Part shown: positions 23,984 through 35,415 of the stretch, one piece after another
Layout: each line of letters begins with the position of its first letter
Numbering within the stretch: the stretch's first letter is position 1
From: Rhododendron vialii
Taxonomy: Eukaryota; Streptophyta; Magnoliopsida; Ericales; Ericaceae
Assembly (NCBI RefSeq): GCF_030253575.1
Contig: NC_080560.1
Location: 12,934,001-12,998,000, forward strand
DNA: 64,000 nucleotides
Direction: 5' to 3'
Translations under genes and position numbers: made by a program
The notes under the pieces: generated by a model
What the model saw: only the letters and a program-made list of their open reading frames with translations
Databases searched by the model: none
Told to the model about the DNA's origin: nothing

Positions 23984-24212
23984 GTTAAAGAGTGCAATTT
24001 TGTTCACTCTCTTTTAAAAAGGGTGAACATTACCTTCTCTCTTATTGGTTGAAATGATGTGGACCCCACCACAAAGTGATGTCATGTTTACCATGCAATA
24101 TACTTTTTGGTAAGCATCACATTACTGTGTGGTGGGATCCACATCATTTCAATCAATAAAAAGGAAGGTAATGTTCGCCTACTTAAGTGGAGGGTGAACA
24201 AAACTCAACTCA
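23984..24212. mobile_element. Foldback MITE
   Basis: The left end (tttgttcacyctct, gaacattaccttc, atgatgtggacccc) is mirrored by the right end (gggatccacatcattt, ggaaggtaatgttcgc, gggtgaacaaaa). Confidence 0.7.
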
Positions 24213-24237
24213 GTTAAAGAGCTATAATGTAAGGGAA

Positions 24238-24360
24238 ATGATATTAGCACTCCAAAAATTAATGCATGCATTCCAAAAAACAAAAGAAAGTGGCTTTGGA
24301 GTTACACTGATTTTGGAGTGTCTGCATCAATTTTTGTAGTGCCAATATCATTTCTCTAAT
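24238..24360. mobile_element. Small foldback MITE (GGAAATGATATTAGCACTCC type)
   Basis: The ends ggaaatgatattagcactcc and the mirror agtgccaatatcatttctc form a hairpin with an internal ttggag arm. Confidence 0.65.
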
Positions 24361-24393
24361 GTAAAGCAAGGGCAAGAGCTAATAAAACTTTTA

Positions 24394-24691
24394 CTCCCTC
24401 CGTCCCTTTTTAAGTGTCTCGGTTCGTAACTCCAACTTATTAAGAAAACACTTATTAATAAAATATCATCATTATACCATTCACTTCAACTTTTACCTCC
24501 ATTTTTCTTATTTACTCTCTATGAAGACATAATTATTATACTTTTACTTACTAACTTTTCAAAATGAAATCTACTTTTAGGGGCAAAATAGAAAATATAT
24601 CAACTTTTTATCCATTAACTTTATAAAATGGACATTTATTAAGGGACAATCCAAAATGAAATACTGAATTTTAAAAAAAGGACGGAGGGAG
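24394..24691. mobile_element. MITE, CTCCCTCCGTCC ends, 298 bp
   Basis: Perfect terminal inverted repeat ctccctccgtcc flanked by TTA (24391-24393 and 24692-24694). No ORF. Confidence 0.8.
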
Positions 24692-25963
24692 TTAGAAGGT
24701 AAAACGATGATTGAAAATGAGAGGGAAGAATCTTACTAAAAATTTAGGGTCACAGCTGTTCAATGTGTATTCCTCCTCCTAAAGGGAAAAGGAGAGAATA
24801 ATGGGACAGTCCTGGGCTGGGCTGGCAGCACCATTCAAGTGCCATTATATTATTTTGGCGTTATAATTACACAGACAATCCATATATGTACGTTATGGAG
24901 GATGATGCCAGATTTCAAAATCTCATATCGGATCTCAATCAAGATTATTACTAGTACTGCTCTATAATAATGAATGACATGTGAAATTATTGGAGAATTG
25001 TTGGGGTTTTGTCAGCACACCTGGTTTAAAATTAAACTTGACTGTCGAAATTAAAAAGTACTCCATTAACTTGTTATTTATCAGAATCTGAACCCAAGTG
25101 GGTTTTTTTTTTTTTTTTTTTTAATGTTTTGAGGGAGATTTGATTTTTGTGGCAACAGCTAAAGAAATTGGAGTAATAATAGAAAAGAAAACATATTGAG
25201 GACCAGTGCTGAGAGAGATGCATGTGTGAATAGCGAACAAAGTCGCTCTAGGCAAAAATATTGCCACCGTAGGAATGACAGTTTTTTAGATGATACATAA
25301 TCTTAAATCAATCTTGGCGGAAGCTAAGGAGTGGCAAAACGCAGAATTTGTACTTAATGAGAGTCCGAACCACATGTATTTCTACTTTGATAACTAAACC
25401 TAGTTTTTATAAGTGTAAATTTCAACTTGCTAGTTTTGGGTTCGAAACAAGATTGTGCTTACAAATCCCTTTTAAAATTTTATTTGCTTGACCAAAAAAT
25501 GATTGATAATTTGAAAATTTAGTGATTCTTTTCCATATATATGCAGGAATTTTAAGTACTTTTTTCATCCAAGGAACATGCAGGGATCAATTCCATAGAA
25601 CTTTTCCAAACTACCTGAGAAGTTACTACAAATGTCCAAATATATGGAGTGGTGCATTGGCCGGGATACCTTGGCTCCCCCTTGCGTTTGCCCTTCAAGT
25701 TAAGTCACATAACGCGCATGTATAAGCATAAATGAAAGCAAGAGCACAAAAGCGACTCTTGAAAATATTTTAAACTATCAAAATTCGTAAAATCGAGAAT
25801 TAAGAGCGGAAAAGTAGAGAAGGATTGAGAAACAGAATTGAAAAGCCCTAACAGATAACCTAGCGCATGAGTATAAAAGGTCCAACAATTTACTTAAAAT
25901 TTTCAATTCAAAATCCCCTGCCGGTATTTGCTTGAAAGGTCTGTAATCAAATGTGGAATGGCC
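24692..25963. other. Intergenic, no gene seen
   Basis: AT-rich. Contains a T-run near 25108-25125. Short ORFs lack recognisable domains. Confidence 0.4.
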
Positions 25964-26130
25964 AATGAGCTCCTAGCTCAGTTGGCATTACCCACTAACT
26001 TCCTTAGTGGAGGTCTGGGTTCGAGCTCCATGAGAGGCGGTTGGTTGGGGTTCAGGGCTATAAACATCCTTCAGACACTCTGTGGACTAACTTATTAACT
26101 CTCTGCTAACCCCCATTGATTTATACAATA
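25964..26130 (+). mobile_element. tRNA-derived SINE
   Basis: Has a good RNA polymerase III A box (tagctcagttgg, near 25974) and a near-consensus B box (ggttcgagctc, near 26019), the layout of a tRNA-derived SINE head. A non-tRNA body follows. The target duplication is not clear, so the ends are approximate. Confidence 0.55.
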
Positions 26131-26669
26131 TTGCGGAATGATTAAGAATGCATTCTTCTAATTGTCATAGTCTTTTTAATTTTGTTACATCACTGGTTCA
26201 AAATCAACACCTATCCTTTAAATCTATTTGTTCTCCTAAAGAAACCGATTCTAACACAAGTCCAGATTAGATTTGTCCCTGTGTAGCTCAGTACTGTTCC
26301 TTAAAACTCGAAGAACAGGTGCTTGTGTATGGGTCCAGTCCAACAATGTGCACGCAAACCCTTGGTGAATTGAGTCCGTGAGTGTGACCCTAGCTTGGTG
26401 AATGCGAGTGTCTGCGTACTTTCCTTTTGTTTGATCGGAGAGGCAAAGCACCTAACTATATTGTAACGATCTCAATCATTCCATTAAATTGACTTCTTCC
26501 GAGAGACTCGCACCGTCTTTGATCATATTGTAGGATTTTCCCCTCTCAACAGTTACTTCCACGTATCCCCGCCTCAGTATTATACCTAACAATCTAACGA
26601 CTATATAATCCCATTTTGCATATTGGTTTTGGAGGCCATTAGAGTCACCGCTGAAATAGGGTGAAACAG

Positions 26670-26869
26670 AATCCAAGGGGTTTGACTAAGTGATTGTGAG
26701 AAAACAATAAGTGCTCCTCCATAAAGTCACGGATTCTATTCCCATGGAGGCCAAACATTCTAAACTTTGGAGTCACTGGAGGTTATACTCGGTCCTTATC
26801 TTCAGGGTCCGGAATTAGTCGAAGTGCAAGCAAACTGGCCTGGACATCCAGTTATCAAAAAAATAAATA
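26670..26869 (+). mobile_element. SINE with 16-bp target duplication
   Basis: A body of about 200 bp ends in an A-rich tail (tatcaaaaaaataaataa). It is flanked by a perfect 16-bp duplication aaatagggtgaaacag at 26654-26669 and 26870-26885. The tail and the long duplication indicate LINE-mediated insertion. Pol III boxes are degenerate. Confidence 0.75.
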
Positions 26870-27092
26870 AAATAGGGTGAAACAGTCAGAATGTATTAGT
26901 GTGAATGTGTGATATGACTGTACTTAAAACTTAACTACTTAAGCGACCAAAGTGAGCTATAGATAAATTTAAGGGGTTTGAGCGTAATCTGCCTAGCTGA
27001 TAATTTACCTCTAATACCTCGCGGCTCGAGCACAGACAAAGGAAGAGTTTTTTTTAGAACCCTGCTAACCATACAGACTGTGCACAGATTTT

Positions 27093-27364
27093 GTTGTGGA
27101 GTCCACCATGGGTTCTACACAAACGATCCAAACTGCTCATTAAATGTAAAATATTTTTTCAAGGGTTTCTGCTAAAAATCATTTCAATCCGATACCTATA
27201 AGTGTTCGATCCAATCATCTAAATTTTCATTTAGATTTTTGAATAATAAAGTTAGATGATTAGATCGAGCACCTATAGGTATCGAATTGAGCTGATTTTT
27301 CGCGGAGACCCATGAAACAATATTTTATATTTAATGGACAGCTCAAATCGTTTGTGTGGAACCA
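27093..27364. mobile_element. Foldback MITE (AGCTCAATtCGATA family)
   Basis: Arms with caatccgatacctataagtg and its mirror, and outer gttctacacaaacgatc mirrored by aaatcgtttgtgtgg. Confidence 0.75.
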
Positions 27365-27568
27365 TCCATTATTTTTAAATTATTTTTTATGGAGCCCTGT
27401 AAAAAATCAGCTCAATCCGATATCGGTAAGGATTTTTTCTGAATTTGTAAGAACGAAACTACTTAACTACTCTGTTTTGTCCCTACGCATTCCGGAATCC
27501 TTACTGATATCATATTGAGTTGATTTTTTACAAGACTTCATAAAAAATATTTTAAAAATAATGGATGG
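27362..27568. mobile_element. Foldback MITE abutting the previous one
   Basis: Left arm ccatccattatttttaaa with tcagctcaatccgatatc; the mirrored right arm ends at aaaaataatggatgg. Confidence 0.75.
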
Positions 27569-28369
27569 TTCAGATAATTTTTGTAGGACCCCAAGTGAGC
27601 CCTATAAAGTCCATATGTATTTAGTATATACAATGCATATGTACCTATAGCAGTAGCACTTTTTTTTTTTTTGTGATGCAGGTATCCCGAGCTAGCTTGT
27701 GAACATCTCAGATTAATCCCTATAGTCCCTCCAACAGTCATTTCACACGCTTATGCATAGGATAAGGTAGCCCCAAGAATAGATAACAAGGAAAATCGAA
27801 CCAGAGACCTTGAAAAAAACAAATCCTAAGCTTCAGACCAAAACGACTTGCCAATCCCTTCGGGTTTTTCCCTTTTTATGAAATGATGCATAAAGTAATT
27901 TACAAGTAAGAAACTAACTAATCTTTAGCCCCAAATTTCAGCCGAAAGAGGAAAAAGATGGCGAGGAAAAAAGAAACCAAAAATCTAACTTTAGCACCCT
28001 CATAATTTCAACCGACAACCTCATTTTTAGCATGTGATGCTGTTGAAAAATGTATGCATTATAATTTGTGAAAATTTATATGCATCTCTATTAATTATTT
28101 TGATGATTAATTCAATGATATTTTTATTCGGCAAATACAAAATTATCGAAAAGTCGATTCCCGAATTAAATATTTTCGTGACCTTGAAATATAGCATAAA
28201 GTCTCTTGGATTCATGATTTATATTTACAAAGACTTTATTGAGCTCAATACATGCCTTAACGGTTTATTTAGATGAAATTGTGAGCCACAGGTTGACGAA
28301 CCGGCTGACAAGCCGGCTGTCTGAACAGAAAGCTGTGACAACCGGACGACCACCCGGATGACCACTCTA

Positions 28370-28519
28370 TCCAACGGCTAGTTTCCAACGGCTAGTTTCA
28401 AACGGCTAGTTTCCAACGGCTAGTTTCAAACGGCTAGTTTCCAACGGCTAGTTTCCAACGGCTAGTTTTTAACGGCTAGTTCCAACGGCTAGTTTCAAAC
28501 GGCTAGTTTCCAACGGCTA
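28370..28519 (+). promoter_or_regulatory. Array of 11 MSA-like elements in U3
   Basis: Eleven copies of a 13-15 bp unit with the core TCCAACGGCTA. Seven match the published MSA consensus YCYAACGGYYA exactly (starting at 28370, 28384, 28412, 28440, 28454, 28481 and 28509). Three have A at position 3 and one has T at position 2. The MSA is the binding site of plant three-repeat MYB (MYB3R) factors and drives G2/M transcription. The array ends 18 bp before the TATA box. The same array is at 36303-36452. Confidence 0.75.
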
Positions 28520-28536
28520 GGAAGCATATGGATGGC

Positions 28537-28543
28537 TATATAA
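28537..28543 (+). promoter_or_regulatory. TATA box of the 5' LTR
   Basis: tatataa in the context ggctatataaggc, directly downstream of the repeat array. Confidence 0.7.
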
Positions 28544-29138
28544 GGCATCAAGAACTCATTAATGAGTACATACACACAAGCTACAACATTCCATATTATT
28601 GCAAGAGCAAATTCTCAAAAGATCAAAGCCAAAAATTCTCATTGTTCTTCCACTTTCATATTATTCTTGAGAGAAAATTTGTACAAGTCGTGAGCGATAA
28701 TTTTCATACCTTCTTCACATATTTGTATTTCCTAAGTGAGTGTTTGAGTCAAACACTTGAAAGCTTAGAAGACCAAATTCGGGTTGAAATTTGGGTGTTA
28801 TTGTTTTTGAGAAGTTTTCGGAGAAAATTCTTGCGGTTGTGCTAGCTCCTCGGGAAAGCTAGAGGCATTCGGTTCTTGTAAGCACCCGCAAGACTTACAA
28901 GTTGTAATCTTTTAAAGATTAGTCTAACCTTCAAGTAATTGCTTGAGGAGAAGTGGAGTAGGGCCGGACCGTGGACAAATCCGGACCGAACCACTATAAA
29001 CGGGTTCTATCTCTCTATCTCTCTATTTTGATTGCATACTTATTGTTTGCATATATTGTTAGAGATAAATTTTTATTGGTAATTATTACTAGCAATCCTA
29101 TTCACCCCCCCTCTAGGTTGCATAATTTGGGTAACAAT

Positions 29139-29150
29139 TGGTATCAGAGC
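29139..29150 (+). other. Primer-binding site
   Basis: tggtatcagagc, 2 bp after the LTR end, complementary to the 3' end of initiator methionine tRNA. This is the usual primer of plant Copia elements. Confidence 0.9.
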
Positions 29151-29194
29151 CTCGGCTCTTGTTTGTAGATTTAACCATCTAAGAGTTAAGATCC

Positions 29195-30841
29195 ATGGCA
29201 ACCACTAGTAATGTTTCTTGTATCGAAGGTCAATCGTCCAATAGACCTCCCTTGTTCACCGGAGAAAATTACTCTCATTGGAAAAATAGAATGATGATCT
29301 TTATTCAATCCACGGATTATGATCTATGGAAAATTATCAAAAATGGTCCCATTATTCCTACTAAGAAAGTTGGAGAAGAGACTATGCCTAAACCAGATTA
29401 TGAGTGGAGTCATTTGGAAAAGGCTTCAATAGAAAAGAACTATAGAGCTATGAACCTTCTTTTTTGTGCTATTACTCCCAATGAATATGATTGTGTTTCC
29501 GCATGTGAATCGGCTAAAGAAATATGGGATAAGTTAGAAATGTCACGTGAAGGAGATAGTCAAGTTAAGGAGTCCAAAATTGATATTCTTGTGCATAGCT
29601 ATGAGCTCTTCAAAATGAAACCGGATGAATCTATATCTCAAATGTTTGCTAGATTTGCTAGTATTACTAACGGTTTAAAAGCTCTTGGAAAGATTTACAG
29701 TCAATCCGAAATGACAAGGAAGGTGCTCCGTTCCATGCCAACCAATTGGGACACTACCACCTCCATCATCCTACAATCCAAAGATTTCTCAACATACACG
29801 ATGGACAAGCTCATGGGATCTCTCATGACGGAGGAAATGCATCACAACCTCAAGGGTGAAAAAGAGAATAAAGTTAAGGATCTTGCCTTCAAAAGTACAA
29901 CAAGCAAATCAAAAAGCAAGGAGGATTCAAGCAACGAAAGTGAGGATGATGAAATGGCGCTCATCACAAAAACGTTCAAGAAACTCCTCAAAAATAGAGC
30001 ATCTCACAAAGGCAGAGGATTTTCAAGAAAAGATGGAGGCAAAGAAGAAAATAGTAAAAAGGATCCAATCATTTGCTACGAGTGCAAGAAGCCCGGCCAC
30101 ATCAAAAGTGAATGTCCATATGCAAAAAAATATTCAAAGAAGGACAAAAAGAGAGCTATGATGGCCGCATGGGACAATAGTGACGATAGTAGCTCCGATG
30201 AGGACGATGAGCAACAAGAGGTCGCTAACTTGTGTTTCATGGCCATCGAAGAAAACGAGGTAGATCTCGACTCATCCTATTCCTTTGATGAATTACTTAT
30301 TGCCTATAAAGAGTTGAAAGTAGAATTTGAAAAGGTTGTTTCTAAAAACAAATTTCTTAAAAAGGTTGCTAAAGATCTTTCACTAGAAATAGATGATTTA
30401 ATTGAAGAGAAAGATATTTTGGAGGAAGAAAATGAAAGTTTAAGAACCTCTTTGGAAAAAGAAAAAGAGTATTTGAAGGATACTTCCAAAAACGAATCTT
30501 TAGAAAAACAAATTGATGATTTAACTAATTCTCTTTCAAAACTCACTAATGGAAAAGAAAGTTTAGACATTCTTCTTGGAAAACAAATGGTTTCTTTTCA
30601 CAAGGCCGGAATTGGTTATAATCCCACTCAACACAAAAATCTTTTTGAAAAAGATGTTCCTCCTTCTAGCCATTCTAAATTGACATGTCATTATTGTGGT
30701 AAAATTGGTCATATTTCTCCTACATGTCCTATGAAAGGATACTCATCTTCTAATGCAAAAAAGGTTTGGGTTCCTAAGAACCGTATCAATGCTAACCTTC
30801 AAGGACCCAAGATGATTTGGGTACCAAAAGTCAAGAATTGA
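29195..30841 (+). CDS. gag: Retrotransposon Gag polyprotein
   Basis: 548 residues. Forms the virus-like particle and binds the element RNA. The N-terminal part carries the UBN2/Copia gag pattern (PPLFTGENYSHWK, VLRSMPTNWD, LMGSLMTEEM). Two CCHC zinc knuckles lie at about residues 294 (CYECKKPGHIKSEC) and 498 (CHYCGKIGHISPTC). Between them is a long charged stretch with heptad-like spacing, probably coiled coil. The ATG is in good context. The frame ends with TGA at 30839-30841, and pol continues in the +1 frame, so Pol needs a recoding or separate-initiation mechanism. Confidence 0.93.
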   Translation: MATTSNVSCIEGQSSNRPPLFTGENYSHWKNRMMIFIQSTDYDLWKIIKNGPIIPTKKVGEETMPKPDYEWSHLEKASIEKNYRAMNLLFCAITPNEYDCVSACESAKEIWDKLEMSREGDSQVKESKIDILVHSYELFKMKPDESISQMFARFASITNGLKALGKIYSQSEMTRKVLRSMPTNWDTTTSIILQSKDFSTYTMDKLMGSLMTEEMHHNLKGEKENKVKDLAFKSTTSKSKSKEDSSNESEDDEMALITKTFKKLLKNRASHKGRGFSRKDGGKEENSKKDPIICYECKKPGHIKSECPYAKKYSKKDKKRAMMAAWDNSDDSSSDEDDEQQEVANLCFMAIEENEVDLDSSYSFDELLIAYKELKVEFEKVVSKNKFLKKVAKDLSLEIDDLIEEKDILEEENESLRTSLEKEKEYLKDTSKNESLEKQIDDLTNSLSKLTNGKESLDILLGKQMVSFHKAGIGYNPTQHKNLFEKDVPPSSHSKLTCHYCGKIGHISPTCPMKGYSSSNAKKVWVPKNRINANLQGPKMIWVPKVKN

Positions 30842-30854
30842 TGTGCTATTGTAG

Positions 30855-33800
30855 GTATGCTTCAAAAGTTCTCTCAAGGAAGGACGTTGGTACCTTGATA
30901 GTGGATGTTCAAGACACATGACCGGTGACAAGAGGGCTTTCAATTCTCTTTCGTCTAAAGATGGTGGGCATGTCACATTTGGAGACAACAACAAAGGTAA
31001 AATCATAGGAATCGGCAATATAGGTAATTCTCCTATTATTGAAGATGTTTTACTTGTTAGTGGTTTAAAACACAATCTTCTTAGCATAAGTCAATTATGT
31101 GATAGAGGAAATCGTGTTATCTTTGAAAAATCCAAATGTATCATTGAAAATGTCAAAAGCAACAAGACACTCTTCGTTGGACAAAGACTTGAAAATGTAT
31201 ATGTTTTTAATCTCAATGATTTAAGTAATTGTGATATAAAATGTTTTTCCGCTTTGAGTGAAAATAGTTGGCTTTGGCATAGGCGCCTAGGACATGCAAG
31301 TATGGATGCTATTTCAAAACTCTCTAGAAAAAATTTGGTAAAAGGTCTTCCTAAAATCAAATTTGAAAAAGATAGACTTTGTGGTCCTTGCCAACAAGGA
31401 AAACAAACCAAGGTTTCGTTTAAGTCCAAAAATATTGTCTCAACTACTAGACCTTTGCAATTACTTCATATGGATTTGTTTGGACCAACTCGCTCTCCAA
31501 GTCTTTGTGGAAACTATTATTGTCTTGTTGTTGTTGATGATTTCTCTAGATATACATGGGTGATGTTCCTAGCTCATAAGAATGAGGCTTATCCTAATTT
31601 TACTAAACTTTGTAGAAGAGTTCAAAATGAAAAAGGCTTTGTTATTTCTAACATTCGTACGGATCATGGAAAAGAACTTGACAATTCTTTATATGAAAAG
31701 TTTTGTGATGAACATGGTATTGGTCATAACTTTTCCGTACCTCGTACTCCTCAACAAAATGGAGTAGTAGAGAGAAAAAATCGTACTCTGGAAGAAATGG
31801 CCCGCACTATGCTTTGTGAAAACTCTTTGCCAAAATATTTTTGGGCGGAAGCCGTTAATACCTCATGCTATATTTTGAATCGAGTTTTAATTAGGCCTAT
31901 CCTCAAGAAAACTCCTTATGAGCTTTGGAATGGTAGAATACCCAACATTAATTACTTTCATGCCTTCGGTTGTAAATGTTATGTATTAAACAATGGAAAA
32001 GATAACTTGGGTAAATTTGATTCAAAATCGGATGAAGGCATCTTTATTGGTTACTCTCTTACTAGCAAAGCATATAGAATTTATAATAAGCGCACTAATC
32101 TTGTTGAAGAATCTATTCACGTTTCCTTTGATGAATCTAATCCTTGTGCTACTAAGGATGTTGTTGATAATGATGACTTAGAGATTACACATAAGATTCA
32201 TGACTTGACAATTCAAGAAAAAGTTGATGGTGATACTCAAGTAGAAAGCTCTCAAATCAAAGAAGATGAAGTTATTAATCAACCTCAAGATGCCATGGGA
32301 GACAACCAAGATCTTTCCAAGGATTGGAGATTCGTGCAAAACCATCCAAAGGACTTGATTCTTGGAGAAGTTTCGAAAGGGGTAACCACTCGCTCGTCTC
32401 ATAGAAATTTTTGTGAAAATCAAGCTTTTGTTTCTCAAATTGAGCCTAAAAACTTTCCGGAAGCTCAAGATGATGAAAATTGGATTTTGGCCATGCAAGA
32501 TGAGTTAAATCAATTTGAAAGGAATAAAGTTTGGGCATTAGTACCTAAGCCTCTTGATCACACTATTATAGGTACTAAATGGGTTTTTCGTAACAAGCTA
32601 GATGAATCCGGAAATATTGTTAGGAATAAAGCTAGACTTGTTGCTCAAGGTTATAATCAAGAAGAAGGTATTGATTTTGAAGAAACTTTTGCACCGGTAG
32701 CTAGATTAGAGGCTATTCGCATATTACTTGCCTTTGCATCTTTCAAAAATTTCAAGCTTTATCAAATGGATGTGAAAAGTGCATTTTTGAATGGGTTCAT
32801 AAATGAAGAAGTTTATGTCAAACAACCTCCCGGCTTTGAAGATCATGTATACCCCGATCATGTTTTTAAACTCTCAAAAGCTTTATATGGTTTGAAGCAA
32901 GCACCACGTGCATGGTATGATAGACTTAGTTCATTCTTGCTTGACAATGGCTTTACTCGTGGAAAAATTGATACTACTCTTTTCATTAAAGCCAAAGGTA
33001 AAGATATGCTCATTATTCAAATATATGTTGATGATATTGTCTTTGGTGCCACTAATGATAATATGTGCAAAGAGTTTGCTAAGTGTATGCAAGGTGAGTT
33101 TGAAATGAGTATGATGGGGGAGCTTAACTTCTTCCTCGGACTTCAAATCAAGCAAACTAATGAGGGGATCCTAATCAACCAAGCCAAGTATGCGAAAGAA
33201 CTTATTAAAAAGTTTGGCATGGAAGGATCAAAGCCAACGAGCACACCAATGAGCACATCAACTAAGCTAGACAAAGATGAGAATGGTAAGGCCGTCAATG
33301 AAAAGATGTATCGAGGTATGATCGGCTCATTACTTTATCTCACTGCAAGTAGACCGGATATAATGTTTAGTGTTTGCATGTGTGCTAGATTTCAATCATG
33401 TCCTAAAGAATCGCATTTAAAAGCTATTAAACGTATCTTTAAATATGTTGGCGGTTCTCATGACTTAGGATTGTTTTATCCACGTGGAGTTGCATTTGAT
33501 TTAATTGGTTATTCGGATGCGGATTTTGGAGGTTTCAAAGTTGATCGTAAAAGTACAAGTGGGACTTGCCAATTTCTAGGGCACTCTCTAGTGTCTTGGC
33601 ATAGCAAGAAACAAAATTCCGTAGCTCTATCTACCGCCGAGGCGGAATATGTAGCGGCCGGAAGTTGTTGTGCCCAAATATTGTGGATCAAACAACAAAT
33701 GGAGGATTTCAATTTGCAATATGATCATATTCCTATTAAATGTGATAATACTAGTGCAATTAGCTTAACCAAGAATCCGATTCAACATTCTCGAACAAAA

Positions 33801-33968
33801 CATATTGAGATTAGACATCATTTTATAAGAGATCATGTTCAAAAAGGGGATATTGAACTTAACTTTATTAGTACCGACAAGCAATTGGCGGACATTTTCA
33901 CAAAACCCCTTGGTGAAGAACAATTTTGTTTCATTCGACGAGAACTCGGCATGTCTAATCATTTATGA
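30855..33968 (+). CDS. pol: Retrotransposon Pol polyprotein (PR-IN-RT-RNaseH)
   Basis: Open from 30855 (first ATG 30918) to 33968. Domains in order: aspartic protease (active site [13 protein letters not shown], near 30888, so the start lies before the first ATG); GAG-pre-integrase zinc region (WHRRLGHAS ... CGPCQQGK); integrase core with the D, D and E residues in [16 protein letters not shown] and [13 protein letters not shown]; reverse transcriptase ([18 protein letters not shown], catalytic YVDDIVFG); and RNase H ([16 protein letters not shown], ending in the ADIFTKPL motif). All key motifs are intact, so the element may be autonomous. Confidence 0.93.
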   Translation, partial: VCFKSSLKEGRWYLDSGCSRHMTGDKRAFNSLSSKDGGHVTFGDNNKGKIIGIGNIGNSPIIEDVLLVSGLKHNLLSISQLCDRGNRVIFEKSKCIIENVKSNKTLFVGQRLENVYVFNLNDLSNCDIKCFSALSENSWLWHRRLGHASMDAISKLSRKNLVKGLPKIKFEKDRLCGPCQQGKQTKVSFKSKNIVSTTRPLQLLHMDLFGPTRSPSLCGNYYCLVVVDDFSRYTWVMFLAHKNEAYPNFTKLCRRVQNEKGFVISNIRTDHGKELDNSLYEKFCDEHGIGHNFSVPRTPQQNGVVERKNRTLEEMARTMLCENSLPKYFWAEAVNTSCYILNRVLIRPILKKTPYELWNGRIPNINYFHAFGCKCYVLNNGKDNLGKFDSKSDEGIFIGYSLTSKAYRIYNKRTNLVEESIHVSFDESNPCATKDVVDNDDLEITHKIHDLTIQEKVDGDTQVESSQIKEDEVINQPQDAMGDNQDLSKDWRFVQNHPKDLILGEVSKGVTTRSSHRNFCENQAFVSQIEPKNFPEAQDDENWILAMQDELNQFERNKVWALVPKPLDHTIIGTKWVFRNKLDESGNIVRNKARLVAQGYNQEEGIDFEETFAPVARLEAIRILLAFASFKNFKLYQMDVKSAFLNGFINEEVYVKQPPGFEDHVYPDHVFKLSKALYGLKQAPRAWYDRLSSFLLDNGFTRGKIDTTLFIKAKGKDMLIIQIYVDDIVFGATNDNMCKEFAKCMQGEFEMSMMGELNFFLGLQIKQTNEGILINQAKYAKELIKKFGMEGSKPTSTPMSTSTKLDKDENGKAVNEKMYRGMIGSLLYLTASRPDIMFSVCMCARFQSCPKESHLKAIKRIFKYVGGSHDLGLFYPRGVAFDLIGYSDADFGGFKVDRKSTSGTCQFLGHSLVSWHSKKQNSVALSTAEAEYVAAGSCCAQILWIKQQMEDFNLQYDHIPIKCDNTSAISLTKNPIQHSRTKHIEIRHHFIRDHVQKGDIELNFISTDKQLADIFTKPLGEEQFCFIRRELGMSNHL

Positions 33969-34200
33969 AAAAGTTGTGTTCTTGATGTCAAAAGTTTTTT
34001 TTTTGGATTCAATGTTGAGTTGATTGAATTCGTAAATATCATACTTGATGGAGAGTACAAATGATCTTGATAAAGAAATCACCCTCCAAACATTTTATCA
34101 TATGATTCATTTTCCTGTGTTTGGTATGCAGAAAAACAGTTTTATAGTCTTTAATGCTACTCCTCTTAAACGTTTTCTGGACTTAACCTGCATTTGTCAG

Positions 34201-34837
34201 TGTAGAGACCCGTATTTTATTTCCATAATTCTTTATGTTTTATTAAGGCATGAGTTGTGATATAAAATGGAGAATGAGTTCGGATGTCGAATGTGCTAGA
34301 ATTTAGAAGTTCGGGATGCAAGTGTAATATGCATGGGTGTTTAAGTGAAGGTGTGTGTAGGGGATAATTCTCCCCCACATATATTTCTTTTCTTTTCCGG
34401 GCAGACACACACACGTTTCTCTCTCTCTACTCCCTCGACCGACTCTCTCTCTTTCTCACCTCTCCTCCAAACTTCTCTCTTCGATTTCATCGCCTTAGAA
34501 TGAGATTTCGGAAAAATCCCAAGTACTAAAGTTGTTCTACGCAACGAGATCTTCCTATTGATCGAAGAAGAATCATGATCGGAGCACTTTGAGGTTTCCT
34601 CCATGTTCGGGCTTGCTTCTAACCCTCGAGGTAGGGATCTCCTACCTTCTTTACATGTTTAAGTGTTGGTTAGATGTACAAGAATCAAGTTTGATCATTT
34701 ATTTTGAGTCTTGAACAAATCTGTTATATGCTGATAATTTCGTGGGTTTTGGAAATCTGTCTTTTGGGAGCCCTCTGCTAGAAATCACTGGCATTTGTCA
34801 TGATTAAGACCTCAAGGGGCGGGTCAGGGTCGTGACA
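34201..34837 (+). mobile_element. Nested solo LTR, 637 bp
   Basis: Starts tgtagagacccg and ends gggtcgtgaca (TG...CA), flanked by the perfect 5-bp duplication gtcag (34196-34200 and 34838-34842). It contains no coding sequence. It is a leftover of another LTR retrotransposon (family unassigned) that inserted into the Copia element and recombined out. Confidence 0.8.
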
Positions 34838-34842
34838 GTCAG

Positions 34843-35415
34843 TCGGATGTCCAAGCGGATGTCCAACCGGACAACCGTGAGGTTGAGACTTATTCAAGCT
34901 TTTGCGTTGCTAACTCTGATTTATTAAGTCTGTTACACTTAGTTTGTATGAACTTCATGGCTTAGTGCTTAAATTGTCTCTTATATACTTCGCCGATATG
35001 AATTTCTTGTCTCTAAGCTTGCAGGGATAATCATTCTCGGTAATACCCCTCGCATTCTTTAAAAAGCTCTCTTTTAGGGGGAGCATGTATTAAGGGGACA
35101 CAACAATAAACACCCGAACACAATTTTCTTCCCCTATTCTTGTTCTTTTCGGCGCCACCCCTATTCTTGTCCTATTCGGCGCCGCATCCCCTATCCTATC
35201 TCTATTCGGTGCCGCATCCCCTATTATCTCTCTTTCGGCGCAGCAATTCAATCAATTCGGCGCACCATTTCAAACAATTCGGCGCACCATTTCAAACAAT
35301 TCGGCAATCTCATACTCTATAAATTCAACAACACAATCTCTATCTCCTCATCTATCTATCTCTCCTTCTCTCTCGGCCTAAATCTCTCCAAATCTCTATC
35401 CTTCCAAATCGAGCA
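34843..35415 (+). promoter_or_regulatory. Element 3' region with core promoter for the small ORF
   Basis: Contains about eight ttcggcgc-like repeats (35147-35305), a TATA box tataaat at 35318-35324, a pyrimidine-rich leader (ctatctcctcatc...) and then an ATG in good plant context (gagcaatggca). This is the layout of an ordinary plant core promoter and 5' leader. Confidence 0.55.

Larger units (their letters stand above)
28041..29136 (+). repeat. 5' LTR
   Basis: 1096 bp, TG...CA. U3 holds a tandem repeat at 28370-28519 followed by a TATA box (tatataa, 28537-28543). Transcription would start shortly downstream of that. The small open frames inside it are repeated in the 3' LTR and are not considered genes. 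Confidence 0.95.

Noticed and set aside
25522..25725. 67-codon plus-strand ORF
   Set aside because: No similarity to a known family and no splice or promoter context.
28370..28519. Tandem repeat in the LTR considered as a CRISPR-like or satellite array
   Set aside because: Units are contiguous without spacers, occur only in the two LTRs and sit before a TATA box; a promoter repeat explains it better.
28528..28845. 105-codon ORF in the LTR (also at 36461-36778)
   Set aside because: Spans the predicted transcription start, lies wholly in LTR sequence and shows no domain; the two copies are the same only because the LTRs are.
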